A stretch of DNA of 64,000 bases from Moniliella sp. 'wahieum' (lineage: Eukaryota > Basidiomycota > Moniliellomycetes > Moniliellales > Moniliellaceae). The DNA is taken from positions 1 through 64,000 of the forward strand of contig RSEE01000044.1 in NCBI GenBank assembly GCA_003971905.1. Reading direction: 5' to 3'. A model generated the notes under the pieces. It was not told where the DNA came from, ran no database searches, and saw only the letters and a list, made by a program, of their open reading frames with translations. The translations under genes were made by a program, and so were the position numbers. Shown here piece by piece: positions 32,506 through 44,012 of this stretch; position 1 is the stretch's first letter, and each line of letters starts with the position of its first letter.

Positions 32506-34318
32506 ATGGGCCACGGAAACACCAATGCTCTATATGTCCGGTCATCGGAGCGCACGACGGCGCCTCCCGGCACGAGCGCTTCCTCAGCCACTGCCGGGCA
32601 CGAGGCTTTGACGTTCGATCACTGTGCTCTGACATTCCAGCCGTGGGAGCATCCTGTGGCGGTGGGCATGCCCGACGGCAAGACCGCTCGAGTGTACGAA
32701 CTGACCAATATTGTCCCGTACGCGGCCAAGTACAAGTCTGATCCTTGGTCTGGGGAGCCGCTGGAGCCGAGCCAGCTAGTGCCCCTGCACTTCCACAAGA
32801 ACGAAAAGGGCGAATATGCGGACCCAGTCACCTTCCGCGCCTTTGGATCGCACACCCACCTGGTTGTTGTTGTTCCCACTGGGAATGTGTATTCGTATGA
32901 AACAGTCCGAGAGCTCAACGTGCGCGCACGCAATTTTGTCGATCTTGTCGATCAAGAAACCCCGTTTGACAAGCAGCGCGACCTCTGGACCATTCAAGAC
33001 GACCAAGGCGCCATCAAGGCTGACCAGGTTCCGGCGCATGTCGCCCATCACCGTACCCTAACCGAAGCTGACCGCCAAAAGTTTGGGGGTGGTGATGAGT
33101 GTTCTCAGCAGGTCAACCATGCTGCCGCTGGTGGTGCCGCAGCGCGACTGATGCAGCAGCTCCGGCAAAAAGAAGAGGAAAAGACTTCCAAAGAACAAGG
33201 GGTTAGCAAACCCACACATCCATCTGCTTCCAAGCCCGTATCCCAACTCGCACTATCTAAGGCAGCCAATCCTCCAACTGGAGCTAAGCAACTCATGACG
33301 ACTGGTGCAGCAGCAGCATCGTTCACCAGCAGCACTATGACCCCGCAAACAAAGAATGAGCAGATTGGAATGACCGAGGAAGATGAGCTATTTGGTGCAG
33401 TTCGGGCGTTGGCACAACGTGGTGGAAAGCCAGTCCGAGCTTATGTTCGTCTCGAGACCAACTTGGGCAAGTTGGATTTGGAGCTGTTCGTGGACAAGGC
33501 ACCTGTTACCGTACGTCCTTTCATCCAAGCCAAGCGAAAATAATTGAGCTGACATTTCCTCCAGTGCTGGAACTTCCTCCAGCTTTGCCGTAAAGGATAT
33601 TATGCGGGCACCACCTTCCACCGCGTCATTCCCGGTTTTATGGCCCAGGGGGTGACCCTACCGGAACGGGGAGGGGAGGCGAGTCGTATTATGGCCACAT
33701 GTTCGGGGATGAGTTGGCAGCTCAAGGGAACCCCCATCGACACACCCAGAGGGGCACCCTTTCCATGGCCAACCGAGGGGCCAACACCAACACTAGCCAA
33801 TTTTTTATCACGTTTGCTGCCAGGCAACACCTTGATGGTAAACATACCGTCTTTGGTCGGTTGGCCGACCAGGGAGGGTCCGAGCGTACCCTTACCGCCA
33901 TCGAACGTACCCCCACTGCTGCCAATAACAACCGACCCTTGAAACCGATTGTAATTGAGGTTGCAGATGTGTACTTTGATCCCATGGAGGAGCAAGCGCA
34001 GAAGCTTCAGGCCAAGCGACTACGTCAGGCCCAGCCATGGCTGACAAAGAGGCCAGACAAGCTCATCGCCGGGCGCGGGAAACCGATCGCACCACATGGC
34101 TTGGGACCAACCTGGACGAACCCAAATCAATGGCATCGCCCCAGGGAGGAGTAGGCAAGTATCTCTCGATTGCTTCTTCTGGCGAGGCATCTGCCCAAGG
34201 CCCGCATCGATCTTCGGTTGTCAAAGCCAAATCCAGACCCCCGCCTGCGGTCCCTGATTCTCGAGGAGGAAAGAAGCGTAAGACCCAGGGTGGGTTTGGT
34301 GACTTTTCTTCTTGGTAG
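32506..34318 (+). CDS. CYP8: U-box peptidyl-prolyl cis-trans isomerase (PPIL2/Cyp8/Cyp60)
   Basis: Nuclear cyclophilin with an N-terminal U-box, found in spliceosomes and acting as a ubiquitin ligase. The start at ATG 32506 (gtcATGggc) gives [17 protein letters not shown]. The U-box region contains [37 protein letters not shown] and [19 protein letters not shown] linker follows ([20 protein letters not shown]). The cyclophilin domain begins [21 protein letters not shown] 54-nt intron (33511-33564) separates PVT from [20 protein letters not shown]. Later motifs are [20 protein letters not shown] and [11 protein letters not shown]. The C-terminus GGVGKYLS...[15 protein letters not shown] is typical of the family. 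The frame changes near 33660 and 34030. The stop is at 34316-34318. Confidence 0.93.
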
Positions 34319-34729
34319 TTGCATGTTAATCTACACATCGTCTCATTATTCCTCTTTATCAGACTCGGGTACAGAGAGGTATGTAGATTCTTTAGAGAGG
34401 AGGAAAGGAATGTTACGCTCAAAGCAGCATGGACTTGATGGGGTAGGTGGTGCTACTACACGAGAGTCACAGGACTCTGCCCGGATGGTGACAGCGTCCA
34501 TCGGCCAGCGTTGGGGAACAGGCTGCCAACCTAACTATTAAACTTGATGGTGCTTCTTGGCCATTCCCACACCTTTCCCCGCTAATGCGTATTGGGTCAC
34601 AGAGGGGCAGCACTGAAGCCAAATTGATGGTTGAACCGGTCCACAGCCTGACACTCTGCTCCGGTTGATACCATGGGTTGATTCTCTTTCGTGGTGAACT
34701 AAAAAGAAATACGCTTTAGGAGACATCAT
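34319..34729. other. Convergent 3' gap
   Basis: A short space between two convergent gene ends. Nothing is recognised in it. Confidence 0.5.
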
Positions 34730-36028
34730 TCATTCCTCCAGTGCAGCAAGTACGAGGTCATTGATCTGGCTCACGTGGCGCATCGCGTTGTGGTTGCCAT
34801 CCACCAGGGTGGGCGCATAAAGATGACCGTCAAATCATGTGCTGGGTCGTGCATGAATGACGCGGCTCCCGATCCTTGGGATCCAAACGCTGAGGGGGAT
34901 GCGAGTTTCCCCAGGTGGGTAAGGAAGTCGCCTTGACCCCGAGAAGAACCACCCAGCAGGTTGAATTGGGCTGGGAATGTTTCTTCGTCCTTGATGGCGG
35001 CTTTGGTCATGCGGGCAGATTTGAACATACCCCAAAGGCCAATGGTACCTCTCAACTGCGTAATGACGGATGCCTTGTCAAAGGCAGTCATGGCCACGAA
35101 CGGTCGATCGCCCACATGGTTCTTTTTGGCAAGCGCCAGCAATTCAGGGGATAGCGCTGCAGGTCCACGCCCCACAAGCATCTCGCTGAACTTGAACACA
35201 TCCCGTACCGTACTGGATGCACCCGAGGATGAGGATGCCTTGGTCTCGTCCAGGCCATTCATAACCTTGGTGAAAATATCCGTGTAAGGCGTCCGAGAGG
35301 CAACTGCATACTCCATCGGAACCCGAGCAGGATCATCTACTGGCAAGCTGAAGGTAGTGCCCTCCAGACCCAAAGGCTCAAAGAGCTCCTCGTGGGCAAT
35401 CTCGTTAAATGACCTTGACTTGGGATCGGAATTTACCAAAAGTTGACCTAGAACGTCGTATCCAGCTCCGGAGGAATACACACACCCTTCTCCGGGAGTG
35501 AAGAGCGAGTCCAGGTCTGCCGCAGCAGCCGCAGACTTTTCCAGCTCACCCATTGCCTGTAGCGGGAGGGGGGGCGAAATGGTGGCGGTGGGAAGGCCCG
35601 CCATATGGCACAAAAGGTGTTCGACGGTAGCGTTTTCTTTTCCCTTGACGGCGAACCCAGGCATCAGCTCATCGACGTGAGTTGTCAGGTCGAACCAGCC
35701 CTCCTGGATCGCACGCAAGACGAGCACAGCAGTAAATGCCTTGGAAGAGAGAGAACCATATGCTTGTCATTCTCTTTAACCTGTCTCCCGGGAGCAGCCT
35801 GGCCAACAAGGGCCTGGTGCACCACATCCCCCTGTGCGCCACAAGCAAATTGACCCCAAGATGCACTCCGTCCTCAACGTACTGCTCGAGCGCCTGGTCG
35901 ACCTGTGCCAACTTGGCCCGATTCAGCTGTGCATGCGCGACAGCTGTTGTAGAAATGGTACGCCGAGCACACCGCGGCAGTGCAGCCGCGTACACCGACG
36001 ATAGCAGCGACGCTCGTTGCAAAAGCAT
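34730..36028 (-). CDS. Beta-lactamase-fold serine hydrolase (PF00144/LACTB-like)
   Basis: Member of the class C beta-lactamase-related family, which in eukaryotes includes mitochondrial LACTB. The start at 36028 gives MLLQRASLLSSVYAAALPRC and ARRTIS, an Arg/Ser/Ala-rich N-terminus compatible with mitochondrial import. The SxxK motif reads SLSK if one missing T is allowed in gttctctctcTTcc; as written the frame gives a spaced SLSSK. It continues AFTAVLVLRAIQEGWFDL, then HLLCHMAGLP and YSSGAGYDVLGQLL, where the family has YSN. After a frame change near 34800 the end reads APTLVDGNHNAMRHV and stops at 34730-34732. The substrate is unknown. It is divergent from the acyl-CoA ligase gene with 1 kb between. 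Confidence 0.8.
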
Positions 36029-37037
36029 TGTGGGCTGCCGGCGGCTTGGTGACGGGGTGCGGCAGAGGGACGGAGCGAACAACGGAAGAGAACAGGCTTT
36101 GAATATTGAAGCTACTATTGAAGCAGGCTGAGGCGTTGAGGGCGAAACCACATCGAGTCGAAATTGAACATTGCAGCGTGGTCGTTTTGGATGCTTTGAA
36201 ATCATAAGCAAGATAGTTTGAAATTGTAGCATTGCAAGATCGTACTCGATCGAAGCTACTAACTACTCAAGATGCATGATGGATGATGGCACGTGACGGG
36301 ATGCATGATTGGGACCGGGAGGCCGGGGACTGCGGACCAGAGACGGACGTAATGCATAACGGTTGTAACACGTAATCGCGCGTAACGCGTAACCGCGTAG
36401 CCGGCGTAATCAGCGGGGTGTGTGCACCACCATAGTGGACAGTCGTCACGTGCCTGCACAGGGCAGCTGTACCCAGAGCCGCGGGCCGGGTTGCGGGTTG
36501 CGCTTTCCGGTTGCCACCCGGTAAAGTACCGGTACTCGGGTTGTTGATTCCCGGTAGTAAGAAGGTTCCCGTGCGGAGTAAAAGCAATCCCGGACGCTGC
36601 CCCAACCGCGCCTCGCGCCGGCTGCGCCAACCTGCGTCTGCAGGCGCCAGCGCCTTGTCCTGGTGGGGTTAACGTGACGCCTGGGAGGACAGCATTTCAA
36701 GCAGCCAACACACCCATCATGCATCAACATCAAGCCCCACGCACTGGGGATTAGGTCGGTTAGGCATTGACGACCGGGGCCGGCTATCGGGATGCCTTCG
36801 GCCCGGTGTCATTACTCAGTACTCAGCGCCCGGTCTGGTTGCCGCCTCCAAAAGACGGGGAATAAGCTCCGTTGCGGGGCGATGCGCTGTATAGCGTTCA
36901 AGTGCGTTCCGCTATAAAGCAGCCCAGTATCTCACCCCCAAAGCCCTCCTTGTCAACAGCTCCTCCTCCTCGCCTCCATCGGTGCTCTGCCGTGTTCTTG
37001 CCCGCTCTGCTCTCGTGCCCTGCCCCCTCCCTCTGCC
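36029..37037. promoter_or_regulatory. Divergent upstream region with motif clusters
   Basis: Holds GATGCATGATG units (36271-36309) and an ACGCGT-rich block (36379-36398, GTAACGCGTAAC palindromic core). Short CCCGGTA/GCCGGGTTGC-type tandem words lie around 36478-36560. No gene seen. A CCT-rich stretch precedes the 37038 start codon. Confidence 0.5.
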
Positions 37038-38747
37038 ATGGCCAGCATCCACAACCCACTCCCCGTTCCGCCGCCGCCCACGGGCAACGCGATTTTGACC
37101 GTCCGCTCCAACCCCAAGCATGTGCCTGACAATGCCCCTGCCTACGTCCGCCTCGACGGAAAGACACTGACTCGCGGTGAGTTTAACCTCAAGGCCGATC
37201 AGCTGGCATGGGCCCTGCGTTTCAAGCTCAAGCTTGCACCTGGTGATCGTGTGGCCGTCGTGGCTCCCAACTCGACGTACTATCCTTTGCTGCTGCATGC
37301 ATGCCTCATCTCTGGCGTTGTCGTCGTGCCCGTTGCTCCCATGTACACCGCCGATGAGTTGATGCACCCTTTCAGCGATTCGGACATCAGCTACGTCTTT
37401 GTCCATCCCGATCAAAGCTCAATGGTCGCCGTCCGCACTGCCCTCGAGAAGGTCAATCACCCCCGCGCCAACGACAAGGACATTATTTGGCTCCTATCCG
37501 ACGCTGATCAGCTGGCTGAAGGTCCCCTGGGAGAGAAAGACGTCCGCACCCTCTTGGGATCGGAACGGCTTGAGCCCATTCACGTCGAGGACGCGACCAC
37601 TATGACGGCGTTCATCTGCTACTCCAGTGGAACATCGGGGAAGAGTAAAGGTACCATTCTGACCCACGGCACATGAGTGCCATGGCCAACATCCTTATCG
37701 TTGCCGACCCGACGTGTGGTATTGACGCCGGGCGCTTGCCGTGCTGCCGATGTACCACATCTTTTCGTTGACCATCTACTGTCTTGAGCACTTCACCTGT
37801 GGCGCACCGGTGGTTGTCATGCCGGCGTTTGAGCTTGAAGCATGCTGCCGTGCAATCGAGAGGTACAGGATCCAATGGATGGCAGTCGCGCCTCCCATAA
37901 TGGTTCTCTTTGCCAAGAGCCCCGTGGTGGACAAGTTCGACCTATCCTCGCTTCACGGAGTCATCTCTGGTGCCGCTCCACTCTCGGACGAGCTAGCCTG
38001 CCAGGTGGAAGCCCGATTGCCCGGTCTCCATGTCGCACAGGGCTATGGCTTGACTGAAACCAGTCCCGTCATGGCCATCAGTCACCCGGCCGAATACAGC
38101 AAGGGCCCATTCCGAGGTTCGGCGGGACAGATTGTGCCCGGGATCGAGATTCGCCTGGTTGATCCCGAGACAGGGGACAATGTAAGCAACACCGTGGGTA
38201 AAGGGAAAAACGGGGGCACGTTGGAAGGGGAAATTTGGGTCAAGGGACCCACCATTTTCAGGCAATACTTGAACAATGCTGAGGCCACCCCAACTCCTTC
38301 CCGGAACCTGATTGGTTCGCCACGGGCGACATTGGCTATGTCAACCAGAACCATCTCTACATTACCGACCGCCTCAAGGAACTAATTAAGACAGGAGGGA
38401 GGCAAGTGGCACCTGCCGAGCTGGAGGGGATTCTACTTGATTCACCTCTTGTGGCCGACGCTGCTGTCGTGCCCGTCTATGTCAAAGCCAAGGCCACTGA
38501 GTACCCACTTGCATTCATTGTCCTCTCTCTCACTGCAGAAGGGATGGACCATGCTGAGGTGATCAAGGCCGTGCAGAAGCATGTGGATGACAAGGTTGTC
38601 TTTTACAAGCGTCTACGGGGCGGTGTGCGCATTATTGACCAAATCCCCCAGCGCAAGATCCTCCGCCGGATCCTGAAGAGCCAAGTACAGGCCGAGCAGC
38701 AAGCACTTGAGGCCAAGCAGGCTGGACTCTCGCCAAGCTGTGATTAA
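37038..38747 (+). CDS. AMP-forming acyl-CoA synthetase, 4-coumarate-CoA ligase-like
   Basis: ANL-superfamily adenylate-forming enzyme that activates a carboxylic acid to its CoA thioester. The start at ATG 37038 gives MASIHNPLPVPPPPTGNAIL. The ATP P-loop appears as FICYSSGTSGKSKGT (about 37612-37655). PMYHIFSLTIYCLEHF, GVISGAAPLSDELA and QGYGLTETSPVMAIS follow. WFATGDIGYVNQNHLYITDR and LKELIKTGGRQVAPAELEG mark the hinge and C-terminal lid. The catalytic-lysine region reads QIPQRKILRRIL; the family usually has PxxxSGKILRR, so two or more residues before the Lys differ or are missing. The frame changes near 37670 and 38280. There is no PTS1 tripeptide (ends SCD). The substrate (fatty, aromatic or short-chain acid) cannot be told. 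Confidence 0.85.
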
Positions 38748-38968
38748 TTATCCCTTCATATGTCTGGTCTCACTTTCCTTCCATTTCCCACTTGTCCATT
38801 CCTTCCAAGTATTTCTTCGTGTACAGAGATGCATACTGTGCTGTGCCATCACAATTACGAGACTCACAAAGAGCGAACGAGATTGATGGCTGTGAAGTGT
38901 GTGGCATGATACATAGACGATCGGGAAACCTGCGTGGGGGATCTGCCAGCACCATTGAATTGTACGGT

Positions 38969-41900
38969 CTAGTCCATGTTGCCCTCGTCGTCGGACGCAA
39001 GCATGTGCGCGTAGTCCTCAGCCGAAGCGAACGTAGACAGGTTCTTGCGCTTCTTGCGTTCGCGCCGGGCCAGTTGGGACTTGGACAGACCTTCAGTCTC
39101 TTCATCCTCTGCTGCTGGGCGCTTCTTGCCAGCCAACTGGGACTTGGCCTCCTCCGCATCATCAAGTCAGCAAAGGGCAAGAGATCCTCCTCGTCTCGAG
39201 CATGTCGTCCCCGTCAGAATCCGAATCCGAGACAGATGAGACACCAGCTTCGAGCGCCTCGTCCTCATCATCATCATCATTCCTCGTCTTCGTCCTGGTC
39301 TGCCGGGCCCTCGACTGCTGGACAGTTGCAATCGCCGTATCGTCCGCCTCTCCCTCGTCGGAGGAGTAGCCGTACATGTCCAAATCGTCATCGTCTTCCG
39401 CAGTCATCCCGGCTTGCTGCAGCTCCTTGGGCAGCGTTCGGCGCATTGCTTTCCACACTTGCTCCTCGTTCATCCCAAGCTCCGAGTCCACGTCCGAATC
39501 ATCCTCCGTTGGACCGGGGCTCCGTGGATGGTGCAGGTGCACGTGCCGCCTTGGTTGTCATGAACCGATGGAAGAAGGCCTGGTCGGGCGCGACCTGATC
39601 GGCGCGTTGCTGAGCAAACGCTGCGCTCCGAACATCCTCTTCCGGAAGCAGCCCTGTACGGCGCAAGTTGACCACCCCCGCGCCCCCGTCCATACCTAAC
39701 CGCAAACTCGCCACCGACGGCTGCATCGCCGAACCGCCCCGGAGCGGGATGACACTCGCCATACCTTCACCTTTGGACTTGGGGTTACGGTAGACGAACC
39801 GATCGAGGAAGTGGTGAGCGTGTGCAGACTCAAGTCCCCATTGGAGTAACCTTAGAACCCTGCAGAAGCTGCCGGGCGTTGAGGGCGACCGAGGGATGGA
39901 AGTGATGCGTGAGCGGGAGAAGCTCCCACCAACACGTTGTCTCGGCCAACGCGTACCGGGGGTCACGCTTCTTGCCGTCATACGTCGCGTGCTTGTGAAT
40001 CGAGGGCAGCGCGGCGGGTGCCTTCTCATCATCGGGATCAGGGGCATCGACAAAGTGCTCCGGCTCCCCGTCTTCGGGATCAGTGAGCATCGCGCTCAAG
40101 CCGGGGACGTGCTTGAGCAGCTCTGAGAGAAGGTAGAGGGCACCACAGATAAAGGACGGGTCCATCCCGGCTACCAGAACCTGAGTGAGACGCTTGACAA
40201 ACGCCTTGGCTCGGTTCGGTTCCGGGTCAGCCTTGATCGCCTTGAAGAGCAGTTGAGGTACATGGTTGCTTGTTAGATGTTGCGAGACGGGGGTCGAGAA
40301 GCGAATCGTAAAGTGTGCGGTAGAAACGGTCGGTCATCGGACCCAAATTCACCGAAAGAGGGCCGCGGTCTTCTTCTCTTGTCCGTGTCGGTCTTAGCCA
40401 GACGAGTTGGAAGAGTAGCTGGAGGGACTGCACTGCCAGCGTCACGACCCAGTATGAGTGACCTTGAAAAGTTGTCTCGACGTGCTTTGTCAAGCAGTTC
40501 CTGCGGTACCGCTGCAAAAGGGAATGCACGGCGCATGCCGGCCAGCAGCGCACTAAGCATCCTCCCATGTGCCTCGGTCGCGGAGAGAGCCGAGACAGCC
40601 TTCACCTTGCCCTTACCCTTACCCTTACCCTTGCCCTTTTTCCCCTTGCTGTCTCGCCGCGGTTCTTATCCTTGGGTTCGTCTTCTTGGCTTGCTCTCAT
40701 CTTGCGGCCTCCTCTTCGGCTCCTCCAGTCCGCCTTGGGCCATGAGTGCATCAAACAACTCAAAGTACAAGCAACCAGGGCTGTGGCCACTGCGGTATCT
40801 TGAGTAGTGAGAACCGTCTGGTTCAAGGTGATCACACCATAGTATTGGGCATGCACGTTTGCCTTGGGTTGCTCGGTTGCTGTGCCCGTTTTTCGCGCCC
40901 TCTGCATCTCTTCCGCCACCTCACGAACGACGATCGCCTTCATAGCCGGTGTGTGGTAAGCAAACTGAGAAGATGAGAGAAATCTTGGCCGCCACGAACG
41001 GTCGGGATCGCCAATCTTGGTAACGCGGAGGCGGAGTACGTTGTGCTCTTGCTCGCCTTGGTCGCGCAAGAGGTGGTAGGCATGCCCCACAGCTGCAATT
41101 CGCACAAAGGGGAGGGGTGTCGTGCATTTGGGCCTCGAGCGCGCGCAGGAAATGGAGGTAAAACTTCTTGAGCTCGTCTTCAAACGCAAACTTGGCCAGA
41201 TGTTGGTCCACCGCCCGCACTACGTCTTTCTTCGTCGACGAAGAAAGCGAGGCAACGAGTGCAAGGTCGGGCTGGTCGCGGAAGTAAAGAAGCTTCCCCC
41301 ACCAAGCCCACCCGGGCTCGCCAGCCAGTCCACAACTGCTCGGGTGGCAGGACCGGACTCGTGCCGGGAGTGCTTGCGCACCATAGCAAACAGCTTGTCC
41401 AGCGTCTCAAGGTTGTGCATGGGGCTCGACTGGATAAGTAGGGTCAATGCAGAAATTCGGTCGGACAACGTGGCACCGCTCTTGCTCTCCCCGTGCCATA
41501 AAGGAGGTCAGAGATGAACCTTGCATCACCTGCTGAGAGCGACCCGAGCGCCCAAGGAAGCAGCCTCCTTGCGCTTCCCAGAGTCTTTCAGCGCATGGAA
41601 AAAGGCCTGATTATCCGCAATGAGTAGCTCCTGTGCCCTCGTGCGCAGCGCGTCAACTTCCTCGTCGACGGCGGGGGGTGACCGTGGCGCCATCCGGCAG
41701 AGGCAGGAGGGGTACCGTAATCCACGAAGCCTGAGGGGGGACAAGTAGCTGTCCAGAGCCGACGCCTCCACGAGTATGGTGGAATGCTGCGAAAAGAGGC
41801 TCCGGCTCGGGAGCGCTCTTGTTCTGATGCGGCTCGCGCTGCCGATCGGCCGGGGGTGCGGAAGGCACTGAGCGCGCGTGGCCGTCGTCGTCAAAAGTGG

Positions 41901-42060
41901 TGTGGGACTTGGGCTTGCCCAGAGGGAGGCCGGCTGGGGTGCGCGGGGGCGGACGCTTGTCCTGCTTGGGCGCCTGCTGCTGTTGAGGCTTCTCGGCGCT
42001 CTTGGGCTTGGGCTTGCCAGCGCCCTCCCGGGCACCCTTGGGACGGAAGTCGCGGGCCAT
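38969..42060 (-). CDS. MAK21: NOC1/MAK21 (CEBPZ) ribosome-biogenesis factor, CBF domain
   Basis: Nucleolar factor that acts with Noc2 in maturation and export of pre-60S ribosomal particles. The start at 42060 gives MARDFRPKGAREGAGKPKPK, a basic Lys/Pro-rich N-terminus. ELLIADNQAFFHALKDSGKR, ALTLLIQSSPMHNLETLDKL and FEDELKKFYLHFLRALEAQM follow. The CBF domain contains AMKAIVVREVAEEMQ, ITLNQTVLTTQDTAVATALV, PSFICGALYLLSELLKHVPG, YDGKKRDPRYA and ELLPLTHHFHPSVALNARQL. The tail is acidic with a long Asp/Ser/Glu run (39180-39520). It ends with a basic KKRKNLSTFASAEDYAHML, as in CEBPZ homologues, and stops at 38969-38971. A (GK)n run at about 40612-40640 comes from TTACCC-like DNA. Many frame changes occur. 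Confidence 0.9.
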
Positions 42061-42772
42061 GGCTCGGTGGTGGGAGAGAAGAGCACCGAAAAAATTATAT
42101 GTCGCAAAGGAAAATTAGGGATTATGTCATCCACACAGGGTGCCACCACCCGTGAGGATCACCGGTCACCGGTCACCCGAGCTCAGCGCTCCCCGCTTAC
42201 TACCCGCTCACCGGCACCAGCTCCCAAATTAGAATACTTCTCCACTGGATTGCTCCTCGCCTCAATGCGGCCCGGGAGGCAGGGGACCCAGTCGCACACG
42301 CCGTTCATTGGTACGGCCTCGCCAGAATGAGGATAAGCTGCCACCATGAGGCATGGCATCCGATGCCTCTACTTGGGTATATACACCAACTTGGTCAACT
42401 CCCTTGTCTGTTCATGCTGTGGCCTGCCGGGGGCCAGACTCCAAACCGGCATCATCAGCGCCACCACAATGCTCTTTCCAGACGCTCTCATCCAATCCTT
42501 GTAGGGTTCTTCCGATTGTAGCTGATAGAATGGCGCCCACCAGGGAAGTAGGGATGCTTGCAGTGCCTGTTCTGTAACACGCAAATGGGTGTGCGGTTAT
42601 CGATTGGCCTGGCACGATTTTCTCTGGAACAAGGAAGCCGAGGCGAGATGCTAAGAACACAACAGCAGGCAAGGAAGTGGGAAATATGCTCTAGTTTCAA
42701 CCGGCGGGAGGTAGGGGGGTAGGGTGCTCATTTTGGGGGCATCCTGCCTAAATTTTTTCTCTCCCAGGGAGT
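42061..42772. other. Gap between MAK21 and RER1
   Basis: The tandem ACCGGTCACC motif at 42160-42178 lies 100 bases upstream of MAK21. The rest shows no gene motif. Confidence 0.5.
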
Positions 42773-43536
42773 TCAGACACGAGGTCCGCCCGGGTAGGTG
42801 GCCTTACGCCCCATGTCAAACGGAACATACTTGTACTTGATCATGTGCTGGATCTGACGGCGCAGGGTCAAAATCAGCAGAGTGAAAAAGTAGAAGACCA
42901 AGATGGGCCAGAAGACGGGGACGTCAAACATGGTGAACAAGGTGCAGAAAATCGAGATGAGAATGGCCTTCGTCGCTGAAAGCCAGAACTGGATGCCTGT
43001 GTCAGCCACTTTGCAACAAAGATCAGGTGGGGGGGGAGACATACGGAAAACTCTGGCAACCGCCGTACAAAGGGACGGAACTCATCCTCGGCCTGTGGGG
43101 GACCAAAGATGCCACTCATCAGCCCCCCGATGATGGAGGAGGAGCCTCCGGGGTGGCGGGCCCGCCAGCCTCGATGTTGTCAACCTCCATGTCGTCATCA
43201 AAGGAGGGATCAAATTTGGGAGTAAGGAAGGCAAGGAAGAGGTTAAGAAGAAGGTGAAGAGGGGGCGTAGCAGACAATGTACCACCCTTCGGAGATGAGG
43301 ATGCGCAGCATAAAGACGACCAGTGCACCAGCAGTAAAGCCCCAGCGCTGAGGGGAAGGGGGTGGAACGGTCGAGGATCAGCTGATAGCGTTGCTGGGCA
43401 AGCTGGATGAGGTGCTGACCCTTCTCCAGTGCAGGAGGAAGGGAGCTGTCGCTGGTGGCAGCAGGATTAGGGCAGAGAAGCCGCTGGCAACAAAGCCACT
43501 GCTGCTGGGGCCAAAGCTAGAGTCGAAAGCGGGCAT
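42773..43536 (-). CDS. RER1: RER1, Golgi-to-ER retrieval receptor
   Basis: Four-span Golgi membrane protein that returns ER membrane proteins (for example Sec12) in COPI vesicles. Visible in order: GQHLIQLAQQRYQLILDRST (frame-corrected), HLLLNLFLAFLTPKFDPSFD with the conserved acidic DDDMEVDNIEAG, and AEDEFRPFVRRLPEF. A 48-nt intron (42997-43044) follows, then QFWLSATKAILISIFCTLFT, FDVPVFWPILVFYFFTLL and RRQIQHMIKYKYVPFDMGRK. It stops at 42773-42775. I take the ATG at 43536 (MPAFDSSFGPSSSGF). An upstream ATG at 43655, in a different frame (MMRAEDPGEYPPMGGGDASS), also looks coding, so the start may be there with a frame change. It is divergent from the RFC gene. Confidence 0.92.
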
Positions 43537-44012
43537 GTGGGATTGGGGTGGGGGTGGGGCGGGGGCTGGGCAGCAGGCGAGGGGGCATAGAAACCACTGC
43601 TGGCGTCTCCGCCACCCATAGGCGGGTACTCGCCAGGATCCTCAGCGCGCATCATCCTCAGGTCTCAGGGGTCGGCGTTGGCGTGGCAGGAGGTGGAGTC
43701 GAGCCAGGACGTTGTGCCTGGGTGGCATCCAGGGCGCGCCTCTGCGGGACTTTTGAGCAGGACTTACCTTAGCTAGGGGGGGGTCACCGCTCACCGGCCG
43801 TCACGCGTCACACCGGCCAGGCAGGACAAGCTCCACGTCGATCCGAGGCAGGCAGTAGACCTGCCACATGCCCCGCGTCAGATGCTCAGATCCGGACTCC
43901 GAGTACCCAGTCTGCGTCCGAAGCCTCCGAAGGCGCGTCGCGTAGCCGCGTGCTGAAATTTCGACCGCTGGCGTCTTCCACCACCACCACTGGCTCGGCC
44001 CCTGCTCGTCCC

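Noticed and set aside
40608-40640. Interstitial telomere-like array (CTTACC units)
   Set aside because: The unit is CCCTTA, not CCCTAA. It lies in the MAK21 coding region, where it encodes a Gly-Lys run.
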